From contig JBJMJD010000079.1 of NCBI GenBank assembly GCA_045806525.1, forward strand, positions 7,319 through 71,318: a stretch of DNA of 64,000 nucleotides. The letters are read 5' to 3'. The notes under the pieces were generated by a model. It was given only the letters and a program-made list of their open reading frames with translations, was not told the DNA's origin and searched no databases. Position 1 is the stretch's first letter; each line of letters starts with the position of its first letter. A program made the position numbers and the translations under genes. Source of the stretch: JAICYJ01 sp045806525. GTDB taxonomy: Bacteria; Actinomycetota; Thermoleophilia; Gaiellales; JAICJC01. This document shows, piece by piece, positions 45,039-54,490 of this stretch.

Positions 45039-45201
45039 TGCACGCGTACCCCCCGCGATAACGCAGCCCGAGATCGCGCCGGTTCCGTTGTCAGATAGGA
45101 CACGAATGTGTCAAGCGGCGAACAAACATGACTGTTAGCTGCTCGTAAACATCTGCGGATGATCGTGTTGGTGTCCATCCAGCCTGGTAGAGTCCGCCAC
45201 C

Positions 45202-46386
<1,185 letters not shown>

Positions 46387-46681
46387 GACTGCGTAAGGAG
46401 TGCGTTCGAGCGCGGTGATCCCCCTATTCATGTGATCGATCCCGGGATAAACTGGGTTTGCGGTCACCTCATGCCGAAAGCAGTCCCGGTAGGGCGGTAT
46501 GGAAGTGGGGTCTTTAGATTGGTGATCGAGGGCCTGTTCTCTTAATCCGACGCCAACCCGAGGGGCGTAGAACCTCAACCGGCGAAGGGCGGGAATACGG
46601 ACCGAAGCGCGAACGTTGGAACTGACGCGGCGGCCGCTGCCTTCTGGCCTGCCTCAACACAGTGAGTGAGGAGTTGATCGT
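46387..46681 (+). other. 295-base leader before the sigma factor gene
   Basis: A gap with no credible gene on either strand. It contains a weak -10-like TAAACT (46448-46453) with no good -35, several GC-rich local dyads, and a good ribosome-binding site (tgaggag) just before the sigma-factor ATG. No known riboswitch or small-RNA core was recognised. It may hold a structured leader or more than one promoter. Confidence 0.4.
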
Positions 46682-47725
46682 ATGACTGAGCAGCAGATCA
46701 TCGAGCCGGAGGCGCGGCTCCTGGTCGAGCTCGGCCAGGAGCGTGGGGTGCTGTACGAAGACGAGCTGGCGGCTCTGGCTCAGGAGATCGACCTGGACAC
46801 GGACGACATCCAGGCGCTCCGCGATGAGCTGACCGGCCTCGGCATCGAGGTGGTCGACCCGCCCGCTCCGGAGGAGCGTGTCGAGGTGGTCGACGTCGAG
46901 ATCGCGACCACCAACAGCCTCGATCTGTTCCTGCGCCAGGCGGGCCGTTACCCGCTGCTGACGAAGGATGAAGAGGTGCAGCTGGCCAAGGCGATCGAGA
47001 GCGGCGACCTGATCGCGAAGCGGCGCATGATCGAGTCGAACCTGCGGCTGGTCGTGTCGATCGCCAAGCAGTACCGCGGACAGGGCGTGCCGTTCCTCGA
47101 CCTGATCCAGGAGGGCGTGCTGGGCCTGAACCGCGCGGTCGAGAAGTTCGACTGGCGGCGCGACCTCAAGTTCTCGACGTACGCGACCTGGTGGATCCGC
47201 CAGGCGGTGCAGCGGTCGATCGCAAACAGCGGCCGCACCATCCGCCTGCCCGTCCACGTCTCCGACCGGCTGCGCGCGATCGAGCGCTCGCGGCGCTCGC
47301 TCGAGGCAAGTCTCGGGCGCGAGCCGACCGACGAGGAGATCGCGAAGGCGGCCGAGCTGACCGTGGACGCCGTGGCCGAGACGCTCAGCCTGGCCCGAAA
47401 GACCGTCTCGATGCACGAGCCGGTGGGCGAGGACGGCGACTCCGAGCTGGGCGACATGATCGCCGACCCGGACGCGGGCAACCCCGAAGAGCTGGCCGAG
47501 GCGCAGCTGCGCCACGAGAAGCTGCGCGAGGGGCTGGGCCGGCTGGGCGAGCGAAAGCGGCTGATCCTGGAGCTACGGTTCGGCCTGGACGGCAACGATC
47601 CGCGCAACTTGGAGGAGATCGGCCGCATCGTCGGGCTCACCCGCGAGCGCGTCCGCCAGCTGGAGGCAGAGGCGCTGCGCGAGCTGGCTGCGTCGGCCGA
47701 CATGCAGCCGCTGCGCGCGGCCTGA
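46682..47725 (+). CDS. RpoD-family (group 1/2) sigma factor
   Basis: A 347-residue sigma-70 protein. An N-terminal region-1.1-like helical domain (about residues 8-60, ending GLGIEVVDP), then region 1.2 (DLFLRQAGRYPLLTKDEEVQLA), region 2 with NLRLVVSIAKQYRGQGVPFLD and FSTYATWWIRQAVQR, region 3, and region 4 with the helix-turn-helix LTRERVRQLEAEALREL. Presence of region 1.1 favours the housekeeping sigma (RpoD/SigA), though it is shorter than most actinobacterial principal sigmas. A long leader precedes it and a strong hairpin follows. Confidence 0.93.
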   Translation: MTEQQIIEPEARLLVELGQERGVLYEDELAALAQEIDLDTDDIQALRDELTGLGIEVVDPPAPEERVEVVDVEIATTNSLDLFLRQAGRYPLLTKDEEVQLAKAIESGDLIAKRRMIESNLRLVVSIAKQYRGQGVPFLDLIQEGVLGLNRAVEKFDWRRDLKFSTYATWWIRQAVQRSIANSGRTIRLPVHVSDRLRAIERSRRSLEASLGREPTDEEIAKAAELTVDAVAETLSLARKTVSMHEPVGEDGDSELGDMIADPDAGNPEELAEAQLRHEKLREGLGRLGERKRLILELRFGLDGNDPRNLEEIGRIVGLTRERVRQLEAEALRELAASADMQPLRAA

Positions 47726-47751
47726 CCCACAGGCACCACTCACTCACTGCG

Positions 47752-47779
47752 CTGCGGGCCCTCTGCGGAGGGCCCGCAG
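47752..47779. terminator. Bidirectional hairpin after the sigma gene
   Basis: CTGCGGGCCCTC-TGCG-GAGGGCCCGCAG is a perfect 12-bp stem with a 4-base loop, placed between the convergent sigma-factor and VOC genes (3 bases from the VOC stop). No T-run follows on either strand, but stability makes a shared terminator likely. Confidence 0.75.
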
Positions 47780-47782
47780 TCG

Positions 47783-48163
47783 TTAAGCGCGGTAGCTGAT
47801 CAGCTCGAGAAGGCTGCCGTCGGGGTCCCGGAAGTAGACGCTGGTACCGATGCCACGGGCGCCGTCACGGTGCACCGGGCCGAGCTCGACCTCGACGCCG
47901 CAGGTGGCCAGGTGGGCCACGGCAGCATCGATCGAGCCGTCCCAGACGAAGCAGATGTCGCTGCTGCCCGCGGGGCTCTCGTGCAGCGGCAGCGGAAAGG
48001 CGTCGAAGCCCGGCCCGTGCACGTTCAGCTGGCGGTCGCCGAAGCGGTAGGCCACGACCGGGCCGCGCGGCACCACCTCCGCCCCCAGCACATCGCGGTA
48101 AAAGGCGTTCGAGCGCTCCCAGTCGGTGACGGTGACGACGGTGTGGTCGAGGTCGACGTTCAC
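47783..48163 (-). CDS. VOC-superfamily (glyoxalase-like) protein
   Basis: A 126-residue vicinal-oxygen-chelate protein: LDHTVVTVTDWERSNAFYRDVLG at the start, VYFRDPDGSLLELI at the end, each from one beta-alpha-beta-beta-beta module, with metal ligands His (LDHTVV) and Glu (LLELI). Such proteins include glyoxalases, dioxygenases and resistance proteins; specificity is unknown. GTG at 48163 overlaps the PncA-NadE stop as GTGA, so it is the last gene of the NAD operon. Confidence 0.85.
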   Translation of the reverse strand: MNVDLDHTVVTVTDWERSNAFYRDVLGAEVVPRGPVVAYRFGDRQLNVHGPGFDAFPLPLHESPAGSSDICFVWDGSIDAAVAHLATCGVEVELGPVHRDGARGIGTSVYFRDPDGSLLELISYRA

Positions 48164-49494
48164 AGGGCGTGTGGCACGTGGTGCTTCCAGGCGACGGCGG
48201 CGATCCGCGCCGCCACCCGCTCGACCACGGCCTGGTCGACACCGCTGCGGGCGGCCGCGGCGGCCACATCGAGGCCCAGCTCCTCCAGGCAGACGATCGC
48301 CAGGTCGGCGTCGTGGTACGTGAAGCCGAGCTCGTCCTCGTCGGTCTGGCCGCCCCAAAGGCCGGCTGTCGGGTGCTTGACCAGCACCGCCTCGGGCTGG
48401 CCCATCATCTCCGACGCCAGCTTCACCTCGGTCTTGTAGAGGTCCCAGATCGGCTCGACGTCGGAGGCGGCGTCGCCGAAGCGGGTGAAGTAACCGAGGA
48501 AGTACTCGCTGCGGTTCTCGGTACCCAGCACCAGCGCTTCGCGCTCCTGGGCGAGGTCGTAGATGGTGATCATGCGAGCGCGGGCGCTGGCGTTGCCGAA
48601 CCGCAGCGGCGCGTCATGGACGGTCGGACGGGCGGCCGCGATGCCCTCCAGGATCGGCTCGATCGAGACGTTCATGAAGTTGGCGTCGGGCAGACCGGCG
48701 GCGGCGGCGCAGGCACGGGCGTCGTCGACGTGCACCTGCTCGGTGTGACGGGAGGGCAGCGTGATCGCGAACACGTTCTCGGGGCCGAGGGCGCGAGAGG
48801 CGATCGCGAGCGACAGGGCCGAGTCGATGCCGCCGGAGAGGCCGAGCGCGGCACGGCTGCGGCCGGCGCCTTCCACCACTTCGCGCAGCCGCCGCACCTT
48901 GGTCTCCAGGATCGGCGCCAGCTGCTCGCGGCCGCGCAGCAGGTGCACGCGGTCGAGCGTGCCGCCGGCCGCTCGGATCTCGCTCAGCGCCCGATCGCCG
49001 TCACCGGGCTCGACGTCGACCGCTGCGATCGCATCGCGGAGCACGGTTGTCTCGAAGCCGGCCGCGATCGCATCCAGGGCGGTGGCGCGGACGCAGTAGT
49101 CGGTGGCGAGACCGGCCACGACCACGTGGCTGACGCCGCGCGCGCGCAGGCGCTCGGCGAGATCGGAGTCGTCGAAGTCGGAGTACTGCTCGCGGGCTGG
49201 ATCGCGTCCCTTGTCGTGGACGATGTCGAACGACAGGCCCGCCACTGACGGGTGTAGCTCGGCACCGGGGGTTCCAGCCACGCAGTGCGCTGGCCACGGG
49301 CCGCCCTGCTCGCGGAACGAGATGTGGTTGGCGGGGTGCATGTCGCGCGTCGCAACCAGCGTGCCGGCGCCGGCGGCCGCTTCGGCGATGACCGTCCCCA
49401 GCTGGTCGCCGCCGTCGACCCCCAGCGCGCCGCCGGGGCAGAAGTCGTTCTGCACGTCCACGACGATCAGGGCGGTTGTGGATGGGTCGGTCAC
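48160..49494 (-). CDS. Nicotinamidase-NAD synthetase fusion (PncA-NadE)
   Basis: A 444-residue two-domain protein. Residues 1-195 form a nicotinamidase: catalytic Asp13 (VVDVQNDF), Lys95 (HDKGRDP), Cys134 (GLATDYCVRATA), metal ligands Asp51, His53, His57 (DMHPANH) and His70. Residues about 200-444 form an ammonia-dependent NAD synthetase: P-loop GLSGGIDSAL (220-225 SGGIDS), then GTENRSEYFLGYFTRFGD. No glutaminase domain. The first domain makes nicotinate and ammonia; the second needs ammonia to convert nicotinate adenine dinucleotide to NAD. The GTG overlaps the pncB stop as GTGA. I know these as separate proteins; the fused form is unusual. Confidence 0.93.
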   Translation of the reverse strand: MTDPSTTALIVVDVQNDFCPGGALGVDGGDQLGTVIAEAAAGAGTLVATRDMHPANHISFREQGGPWPAHCVAGTPGAELHPSVAGLSFDIVHDKGRDPAREQYSDFDDSDLAERLRARGVSHVVVAGLATDYCVRATALDAIAAGFETTVLRDAIAAVDVEPGDGDRALSEIRAAGGTLDRVHLLRGREQLAPILETKVRRLREVVEGAGRSRAALGLSGGIDSALSLAIASRALGPENVFAITLPSRHTEQVHVDDARACAAAAGLPDANFMNVSIEPILEGIAAARPTVHDAPLRFGNASARARMITIYDLAQEREALVLGTENRSEYFLGYFTRFGDAASDVEPIWDLYKTEVKLASEMMGQPEAVLVKHPTAGLWGGQTDEDELGFTYHDADLAIVCLEELGLDVAAAAARSGVDQAVVERVAARIAAVAWKHHVPHAL

Positions 49495-50798
49495 GAGGAG
49501 AGCTCGATTCGCAGGGCGTCGACGGCCGGCGAGTGCGTGGGCGGCACCGTAGCGGGATCTCGCAGCGCTCGCACGGCCTCCGGCAGCAGCGCCAGCTCGG
49601 CAGCCGCGCGGTCGCGGATCGCATCCAGCGACGGCGGGTCGCCGACGCGGCGTCCCGCGCGCAGCACCGGCTCGAGCAGCGGCTTGCCGTCGAACGGCTC
49701 GTCGACGAGGCCGATCACGTCGCCGGAGGCCGACCGGAACACCTGGTGCCGGCCGGGCAGCGTGGCCTTGCGGGAGGAGCGCTTGATGACCGGACGGCCG
49801 GCGCTCTCGACCAGCTTGTAGACGCCGCCCAGGGCGGGATCGTCGCCGCCGGTGACCAGGCGGGTGCCCGCGCCGAAGCCGTCGAGCGGCGCACCGGCGC
49901 CGACCAGCTCGGCGATACGGTACTCGTCGAGGTCGCCGGAGCACACGATCTGGGTGGCCATCAGGCCGGCCGCGTCGAGGACGGCGCGCACCTGGCGCGA
50001 GAGCGCGTCGAGGTCACCGGAGTCGAGGCGCACAGCGAAGGGCGTGACGCCGGTCAGCTGCGCGGCCTCGGCGGCGATGCGGGCGCCGGAGATGGTCTCG
50101 TAGGTGTCGATCAGGAGCGTGGGCCGGCAGGGCTGGTCACGCAGGAAGGCGCAGAAGGCGTCCAGCTCGGTGGCAAAGCCCATCACGTAGGAGTGGGCCA
50201 TGGTGCCGGTGGTGGGAATGCCCCACTGCATGCCGGCGGCGACCGTGGCGGTGGCGACGGCGCCGCCGATGTAGGCACAGCGTGCGGCGAGCACTCCGGC
50301 TTCGCCGCCGTGGGCGCGGCGGAACCCGAAGTCGAAGACGGGGCGGCCGGCGGCGGCCTGCACGATGCGCGCGGCCTTGGTGGCGATCAGGGTCTGGAAG
50401 TTGATCTGGTTCAGGAGGTAGGACTCAACCAGCTGGCAGACGAGGCGCGTGCCCTCGATGCGGAGCAGCGGCTCGGTGGCGTGGGCCACGGTGCCCTCGG
50501 GCATGGAGTCGAGGTCGCCGTCGAAGCGAAGGTCCCGCAGCTCGTCCAGCAGCGGGTGGGCGCACGTGCCCGAGCGTTCGAGGTAGTCGAGCGAGCTGGC
50601 GTCGAAGTGGAGCTCGCGGAGATAGCGCTCGGCGGTCTCGAGGCCGGCGGCGACCAGGTAGCCGCGGTCGCGGGGCAGCTCGCGCACGAACAGCTCGAAG
50701 GCGACACGGTCATTGGCGGTGCCCTGGGCCAGGTAGGAGGCGGCCATGGTCAGCTGGTAACGGTCGGTCAGCAGCTCGGGGGGCGGACACAGCGTCAT
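49491..50798 (-). CDS. pncB: Nicotinate phosphoribosyltransferase
   Basis: A 435-residue phosphoribosyltransferase. Marks: LLTDRYQLTMAASYLAQG at the N-terminus, VFDFGFRRAHGGEAGVLAARC, GTMAHSYVMGF and the PRPP-binding VRLDSGDLDAL. It joins nicotinate to PRPP, the step after nicotinamidase in salvage. The ATG overlaps the nrtR stop and the stop overlaps the pncA-nadE GTG, so the three are one operon. NadD, needed between, is not in the window. Confidence 0.94.
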   Translation of the reverse strand: MTLCPPPELLTDRYQLTMAASYLAQGTANDRVAFELFVRELPRDRGYLVAAGLETAERYLRELHFDASSLDYLERSGTCAHPLLDELRDLRFDGDLDSMPEGTVAHATEPLLRIEGTRLVCQLVESYLLNQINFQTLIATKAARIVQAAAGRPVFDFGFRRAHGGEAGVLAARCAYIGGAVATATVAAGMQWGIPTTGTMAHSYVMGFATELDAFCAFLRDQPCRPTLLIDTYETISGARIAAEAAQLTGVTPFAVRLDSGDLDALSRQVRAVLDAAGLMATQIVCSGDLDEYRIAELVGAGAPLDGFGAGTRLVTGGDDPALGGVYKLVESAGRPVIKRSSRKATLPGRHQVFRSASGDVIGLVDEPFDGKPLLEPVLRAGRRVGDPPSLDAIRDRAAAELALLPEAVRALRDPATVPPTHSPAVDALRIELSS

Positions 50799-51496
50799 GT
50801 GGCGCGCCGGTAACGGGCGCTCTCGGCGAGAATCCGGGGCGCACGCTCGGCGAAGCGGTAGATGGTGGCCGGACGGCCGCCGGTGGGGCGCTCGCCGGCC
50901 TCGGCCAGGACGCCCCAGCCCAGCGCGATGCGGCGAAAGTTGTTGGGCTCGAAGGCACGTCCGATGCCGGCCTCGTAGACGTGGCGCAGCTCGGTCATGG
51001 TGAACCGCTCGGGCAGCATGCTCCAGGCGACGTTCTGGTACTCGAGCTTGTAGGCCAGCCGGCGGCGGGCGTACTGCAGGATGCGGTCGTGGTCGAATGC
51101 CAGCACCGGGCCTCGATCGATCTCGGCCAGCAGCTCCTCGAGCGGCCGCCAGGCCGCCTCGCGGGCGTCCGACCCGGGCCGCAGGGACACGCGGCCGCCG
51201 TCCACCAGGGCCAGGTAGCAGCAGGAGATGACGCGACCGCGGGGGTCGCGGTCCTGCTCCGAGAACGTGGCCAGCTGCTCCATGAACACGTCCGAGACGC
51301 CGGTCTCCTCACGCAGCTCCCGCTCGGCCGCCTGCTCGAGCGTCTCGTCAGGGTGCAGGCCTCCGCCCGGAAGCGCCCAGTAGCTCTCGTAGGGCTCGTA
51401 TCGCCGACGCACGAGCAGCACCTGCATGTCGCCCTCGAGAAAGGTGAACGCCGCCACGTCGGCGGCCACCTTGGGATGTCCTGGGTCGCTGGCCAC
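50795..51496 (-). CDS. nrtR: NrtR-type Nudix transcriptional regulator of NAD metabolism
   Basis: A 233-residue protein with an N-terminal Nudix domain, whose box GGGLHPDETLEQ...RELREETGV fits GX5EX7REUXEEXGU, and a C-terminal winged helix (LPERFTMTELRHVYEAGIG, then FRRIALGWGVL and GRPATIYRFAERAP). NrtR represses NAD genes and senses ADP-ribose. Because the catalytic box is intact, hydrolase activity is possible; many NrtR proteins have lost it. First gene of the pncB and pncA-nadE operon. A clear operator could not be picked out in the AT-richer upstream gap. Confidence 0.88.
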   Translation of the reverse strand: MASDPGHPKVAADVAAFTFLEGDMQVLLVRRRYEPYESYWALPGGGLHPDETLEQAAERELREETGVSDVFMEQLATFSEQDRDPRGRVISCCYLALVDGGRVSLRPGSDAREAAWRPLEELLAEIDRGPVLAFDHDRILQYARRRLAYKLEYQNVAWSMLPERFTMTELRHVYEAGIGRAFEPNNFRRIALGWGVLAEAGERPTGGRPATIYRFAERAPRILAESARYRRAT

Positions 51497-51556
51497 TTAT
51501 AGACCTCGTGACGATATTAGCAACTCGAGCGCCGCCGTGCCGCCGTGCAACGCCCA

Positions 51557-51678
51557 CGCCTGGCACCGGTGTTGCACGAATTCCGATAGCAAAAGCGCCT
51601 CTCCGCTACGAAATTCGTAAAATTAGGCCTGTTTTCCTACGGAATTCGTAGTCTGGACCGCAACACCGGTGCCAGGCG
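51557..51678. repeat. Foldback element with 19-bp perfect inverted ends
   Basis: CGCCTGGCACCGGTGTTGC (51557-51575) is the exact complement of 51660-51678. Inside, ACGAATTCCG-TAG-AAAA on the left is matched by its complement on the right with small indels, giving an extended arm of about 38 bases. The centre holds TACGAAATTCGTA (51607-51619), a perfect palindrome. A third, direct, copy of the arm core follows at 51677-51690. The interior is AT-richer than the surroundings. It lies between nrtR and the aldehyde dehydrogenase stop, with no gene inside. Confidence 0.6.
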
Positions 51679-51698
51679 CCGGTGTTGCATCCGCGGCC

Positions 51699-53096
51699 CT
51701 ACCGCGACGGGGAGATCAGGATCGTGCGGGTCGAGCTGTAGAACTCACGGGCGGCCCGGCCCTGCTCGCGCGGCCCGAAGCCGGAGGCCTTTTCCCCACC
51801 GAAGGGCACGTGGAAGTCGACACCGGAGGTGGGCTGATTGATCCGGACGAGACCGGTGTCGAGGCTGCGGGCGAGCTCCAGCGCGCGGTCGAGGTCGCGC
51901 GTGTAGACGCCGGTGGAAAGGCCGAAGCGCACGCCCCGGGCGATCTCGGCGGCCACGCTGCTGTCCGGCGCCCCCAGCAGCGCGCAGACCGGTGCGAACA
52001 CCTCCTGCTGGGCGACCTCAGCGCGGGCGTCGTCGGTCTCGATCAGGGTCGGCTGCAGGTAGTTCCCGGGGGCGTCCACGGCTTCTCCGCCGGTGATGAT
52101 GCGGCCGCCCGCGTCGGTTGCCCGCGCGATCGCACCCAGCGCGCGTTCGCGCGCAGCGGGCGTGATCAGCGGCCCCACCTGGCAGCCTGGGTCCTCGGGC
52201 CCCTCCACCAGCATCCGCCCGATCGCGTCGACAAGCGCGTCCCGCATATCCGACAGCACGGGCTGCTCGCAGATCACCCGGCCGGTGGCCGTGCACTTCT
52301 GGCCGGCGTAGCCCATAGCGGCCGACGCGATCATGCCGGCTGCCGCCTCGACGTCGGCGTCCGCCAGCACTACGGCCGCGTTCTGGCCGCCCATCTCGCA
52401 CTGCGCGGCCGCGCCCCGCTCCGCGAGCGCCACCGCCACCCCTTGACCGACCGCCTCTGAGCCCGTGAACGAGACCGCCGCGACTCCCGGATGCGCCACC
52501 AGCGCCGAGCCTGCCTCGCCCGTACCCTGCGTCAGCTCGACCGTGCCCTCGGGCAGCGCGTCGCGCAGCAGCGCGAACACCGCCGCCGCGCACGCGGGCG
52601 CGTGCTCGCTCGGCTTCCAGACGCAGACGTTGCCGTACGCCAGCGCCGGCGCCAGCTTCCAGAGCGGGATCGCCACCGGGAAGTTCCAGGGCGTGATCAG
52701 CCCCACCACTCCCCGCGGCTCCCGCCGGGTCAGCAGCAGCGAGCGCCCGTCCGCGGGCGGGAACGACTCGCCGTCGGGGTCAAGCGCCACCTGCGCGTAG
52801 AACCGCAGGATCGCGACTGCTCGCGCAAGCTCGCCGCGAGCCTCCGTGATCGGCTTTCCGACCTCGCGCACGACCAGCTCGGCCAGCTCCTCGGATCGCG
52901 CCTCCAGCGCATCCGCGACCGCCGCCAGCCCGGCACCACGCGCCGCTGCCGGGGTGCGCGCGTACGCGGGGGCAGCCGCCGCCGCGCGCTCCACCGCCCG
53001 GTCGACGTCGATGCCGCCGGCCGGCATCACGGTCGTCACCACGTCGTCAGGCGATGCCGGGTTGACGCTGACGATCTCGGCCGGCGTGGCGGACAT
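51699..53096 (-). CDS. Aldehyde dehydrogenase superfamily enzyme
   Basis: A 465-residue NAD(P)-dependent aldehyde dehydrogenase. Marks: ITPWNFPVAIPLWKLAPALAYGN, SFTGSEAVGQ, the general-base segment CEMGGQNAAVVLADADVE, the catalytic Cys in GYAGQKCTATGRVI, and NQPTSGVDFHVPFGGEKASG. The EMGGQN variation and length resemble semialdehyde dehydrogenases (for example for alpha-ketoglutarate semialdehyde), but substrate cannot be assigned. It follows a 29-residue membrane-protein gene by 13 bases, with which it is probably co-transcribed. Confidence 0.92.
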   Translation of the reverse strand: MSATPAEIVSVNPASPDDVVTTVMPAGGIDVDRAVERAAAAAPAYARTPAAARGAGLAAVADALEARSEELAELVVREVGKPITEARGELARAVAILRFYAQVALDPDGESFPPADGRSLLLTRREPRGVVGLITPWNFPVAIPLWKLAPALAYGNVCVWKPSEHAPACAAAVFALLRDALPEGTVELTQGTGEAGSALVAHPGVAAVSFTGSEAVGQGVAVALAERGAAAQCEMGGQNAAVVLADADVEAAAGMIASAAMGYAGQKCTATGRVICEQPVLSDMRDALVDAIGRMLVEGPEDPGCQVGPLITPAARERALGAIARATDAGGRIITGGEAVDAPGNYLQPTLIETDDARAEVAQQEVFAPVCALLGAPDSSVAAEIARGVRFGLSTGVYTRDLDRALELARSLDTGLVRINQPTSGVDFHVPFGGEKASGFGPREQGRAAREFYSSTRTILISPSR

Positions 53097-53109
53097 CGCG
53101 TGGCCGCTG

Positions 53110-53199
53110 CTACTTCGAGACGTGGACCACGAAGGCCAGCAGCAACAGCAGCACCGCCAGCATCAGCAGCACCCACCATCGAGACAATGACTCGTTCAC
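53110..53199 (-). CDS. 29-residue single-helix membrane protein
   Basis: A tiny gene: GTG start with a gggag ribosome-binding site five bases upstream. The product has a short polar N-terminus (MNESLSRWW), a Leu/Val-rich helix and a short end (HVSK). It lies just before the aldehyde dehydrogenase gene on the same strand. Too short to assign, but start signals and hydrophobicity support a real microprotein. Confidence 0.5.
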   Translation of the reverse strand: MNESLSRWWVLLMLAVLLLLLAFVVHVSK

Positions 53200-53277
53200 G
53201 CACTCCCTCTCGTCGTCACAAACGGCTCGGGAGCAAAGTCTACAAACATGGGCGGCCTCACCGGCGAGCGACCGGCG

Positions 53278-53502
53278 CTACGGACAGACACACCTCCGAT
53301 CCGCCGGCCGCCGCGGGCCCTCGTGATGGCGCGGTGCCCGTCGCTGGTGGACGAGGTGGCGTCGGCCGCGTCCCGAGACGGCCTGCGCCAGATCGACCGC
53401 CACGCCCTCCAACGGCGTGTGGAAACGCACCAATGCGCACGCCGTAACCAGCACCAGCAATATCAGCGCCAGGTACTCGACCGTCGATTGGCCCCGCTGC
53501 AT
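53278..53502 (-). CDS. Flp/TadE-type pilin-like protein
   Basis: A 74-residue protein beginning MQRGQSTVEYLALILLVLVT. RGQSTVEYL is a class-III (type IV pilin-like) signal: cleavage would follow Gly or precede Gln/Ser, with Glu at position +5 and a hydrophobic stretch after it, as in Flp pilins and TadE pseudopilins. The C-terminal half is Arg/His-rich and polar. TACGGT (complement at 53510-53515) ends seven bases before the ATG. It lies 1 kb before the Tad operon's last gene on the same strand and could be its substrate. Confidence 0.55.
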   Translation of the reverse strand: MQRGQSTVEYLALILLVLVTACALVRFHTPLEGVAVDLAQAVSGRGRRHLVHQRRAPRHHEGPRRPADRRCVCP

Positions 53503-53600
53503 GCGGCCCACCGTACGGAGCCAACCGTCACGTGCGCGTGACGACCGGTCACGATCGCGCAACAACGCCGGTCGGCGACCGCATTCGCTAGGGTCGACCG

Positions 53601-54485
53601 GTGAGCGTCGAGCGGATGCAGCTGCCGGACGGCAGGCTGTTCGAGTACAGCGCGGCCGGCGATCCCGACCGGGAGCTGCTGGTCTTCTGCGTCGGGACGC
53701 CGAGCGCCGTCGTCGAATTCCCCTACGTCGCGGAGGCTGCCGCAGCCCGAGGCCTGCGCTCGGTGATCTGCTCGCGACCGGGGTACGGTGGGTCGACGCG
53801 CAACGAGGGACGCACGGTGGCCGACACCGCCGCCGACACGGCCGCGCTGGCCGATCACCTCGGCGCGGACCGGTTCCTGGTGGCCGGCTGGTCGGGCGGC
53901 GGCACGACCGCGCTGGCCTGCGCCGCACTGCTCTCCGACAGGGTGCGAGCCGCCGTGACCATGGCCAGCACCGCGCCGCCGGTCGAGGCCGGCGACGTGT
54001 GGACGACCTGGTTCCCACCGGTCGTGGTCGAGGAGATCCGGGCGCTGACGAGCACGCCTCCAGCCGAGCTGGCGCCCGATTACGAGCAGGCTGCGAAAGG
54101 GTTTGCCGAGCTGACCGGTGACCAGCTGACGCTCTCGGAAAACCAGAGCGCCGCCGACAGGGCCGCGCTGATCGACGTGCCCGAGGTCGTGGAGTGGCTG
54201 GCCCGGTCGATCAAATCGGCGGTGTCCAGCGGCATCTGGGGATGGCTGGACGATGATCTGGCGTGGGCGAGCCCGTGGGGGTTCGCCGTGGCAGACATCC
54301 GGGTGCCGGTGATCGTCCGGCACGGCGACGAGGACGGCTTCGTGTCGATCGAACAGGGCCGCTGGCTGGCGGCTCACATCCCGGGCGCACGGCTCGAGGA
54401 GATGCCGGGCGGCGGCCACACGACCGTGACCGTGCCCATCGACCCCGTGATCACGGACCTGCTCCAAGCCGCCGGACTGCGGTGA
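53601..54485 (+). CDS. Alpha/beta hydrolase
   Basis: A 294-residue alpha/beta-hydrolase-fold enzyme. Nucleophile Ser in VAGWSGGGTTAL, acid Asp in RHGDEDGFVSI, and His in MPGGGHTTV complete the triad; CSRPGYGGSTR is the oxyanion-region segment. Substrate unknown; family includes esterases, epoxide hydrolases and lactonases. TAGGGT (53589-53594) ends six bases before the GTG, a leaderless start. It lies on the opposite strand, between the pilin-like gene and the Tad operon. Confidence 0.88.
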   Translation: MSVERMQLPDGRLFEYSAAGDPDRELLVFCVGTPSAVVEFPYVAEAAAARGLRSVICSRPGYGGSTRNEGRTVADTAADTAALADHLGADRFLVAGWSGGGTTALACAALLSDRVRAAVTMASTAPPVEAGDVWTTWFPPVVVEEIRALTSTPPAELAPDYEQAAKGFAELTGDQLTLSENQSAADRAALIDVPEVVEWLARSIKSAVSSGIWGWLDDDLAWASPWGFAVADIRVPVIVRHGDEDGFVSIEQGRWLAAHIPGARLEEMPGGGHTTVTVPIDPVITDLLQAAGLR

Positions 54486-54490
54486 GCCTC

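Noticed and set aside
51497..51556. NrtR operator upstream of nrtR
   Set aside because: No convincing palindrome of the known NrtR type; the obvious symmetry belongs to the foldback element further upstream.
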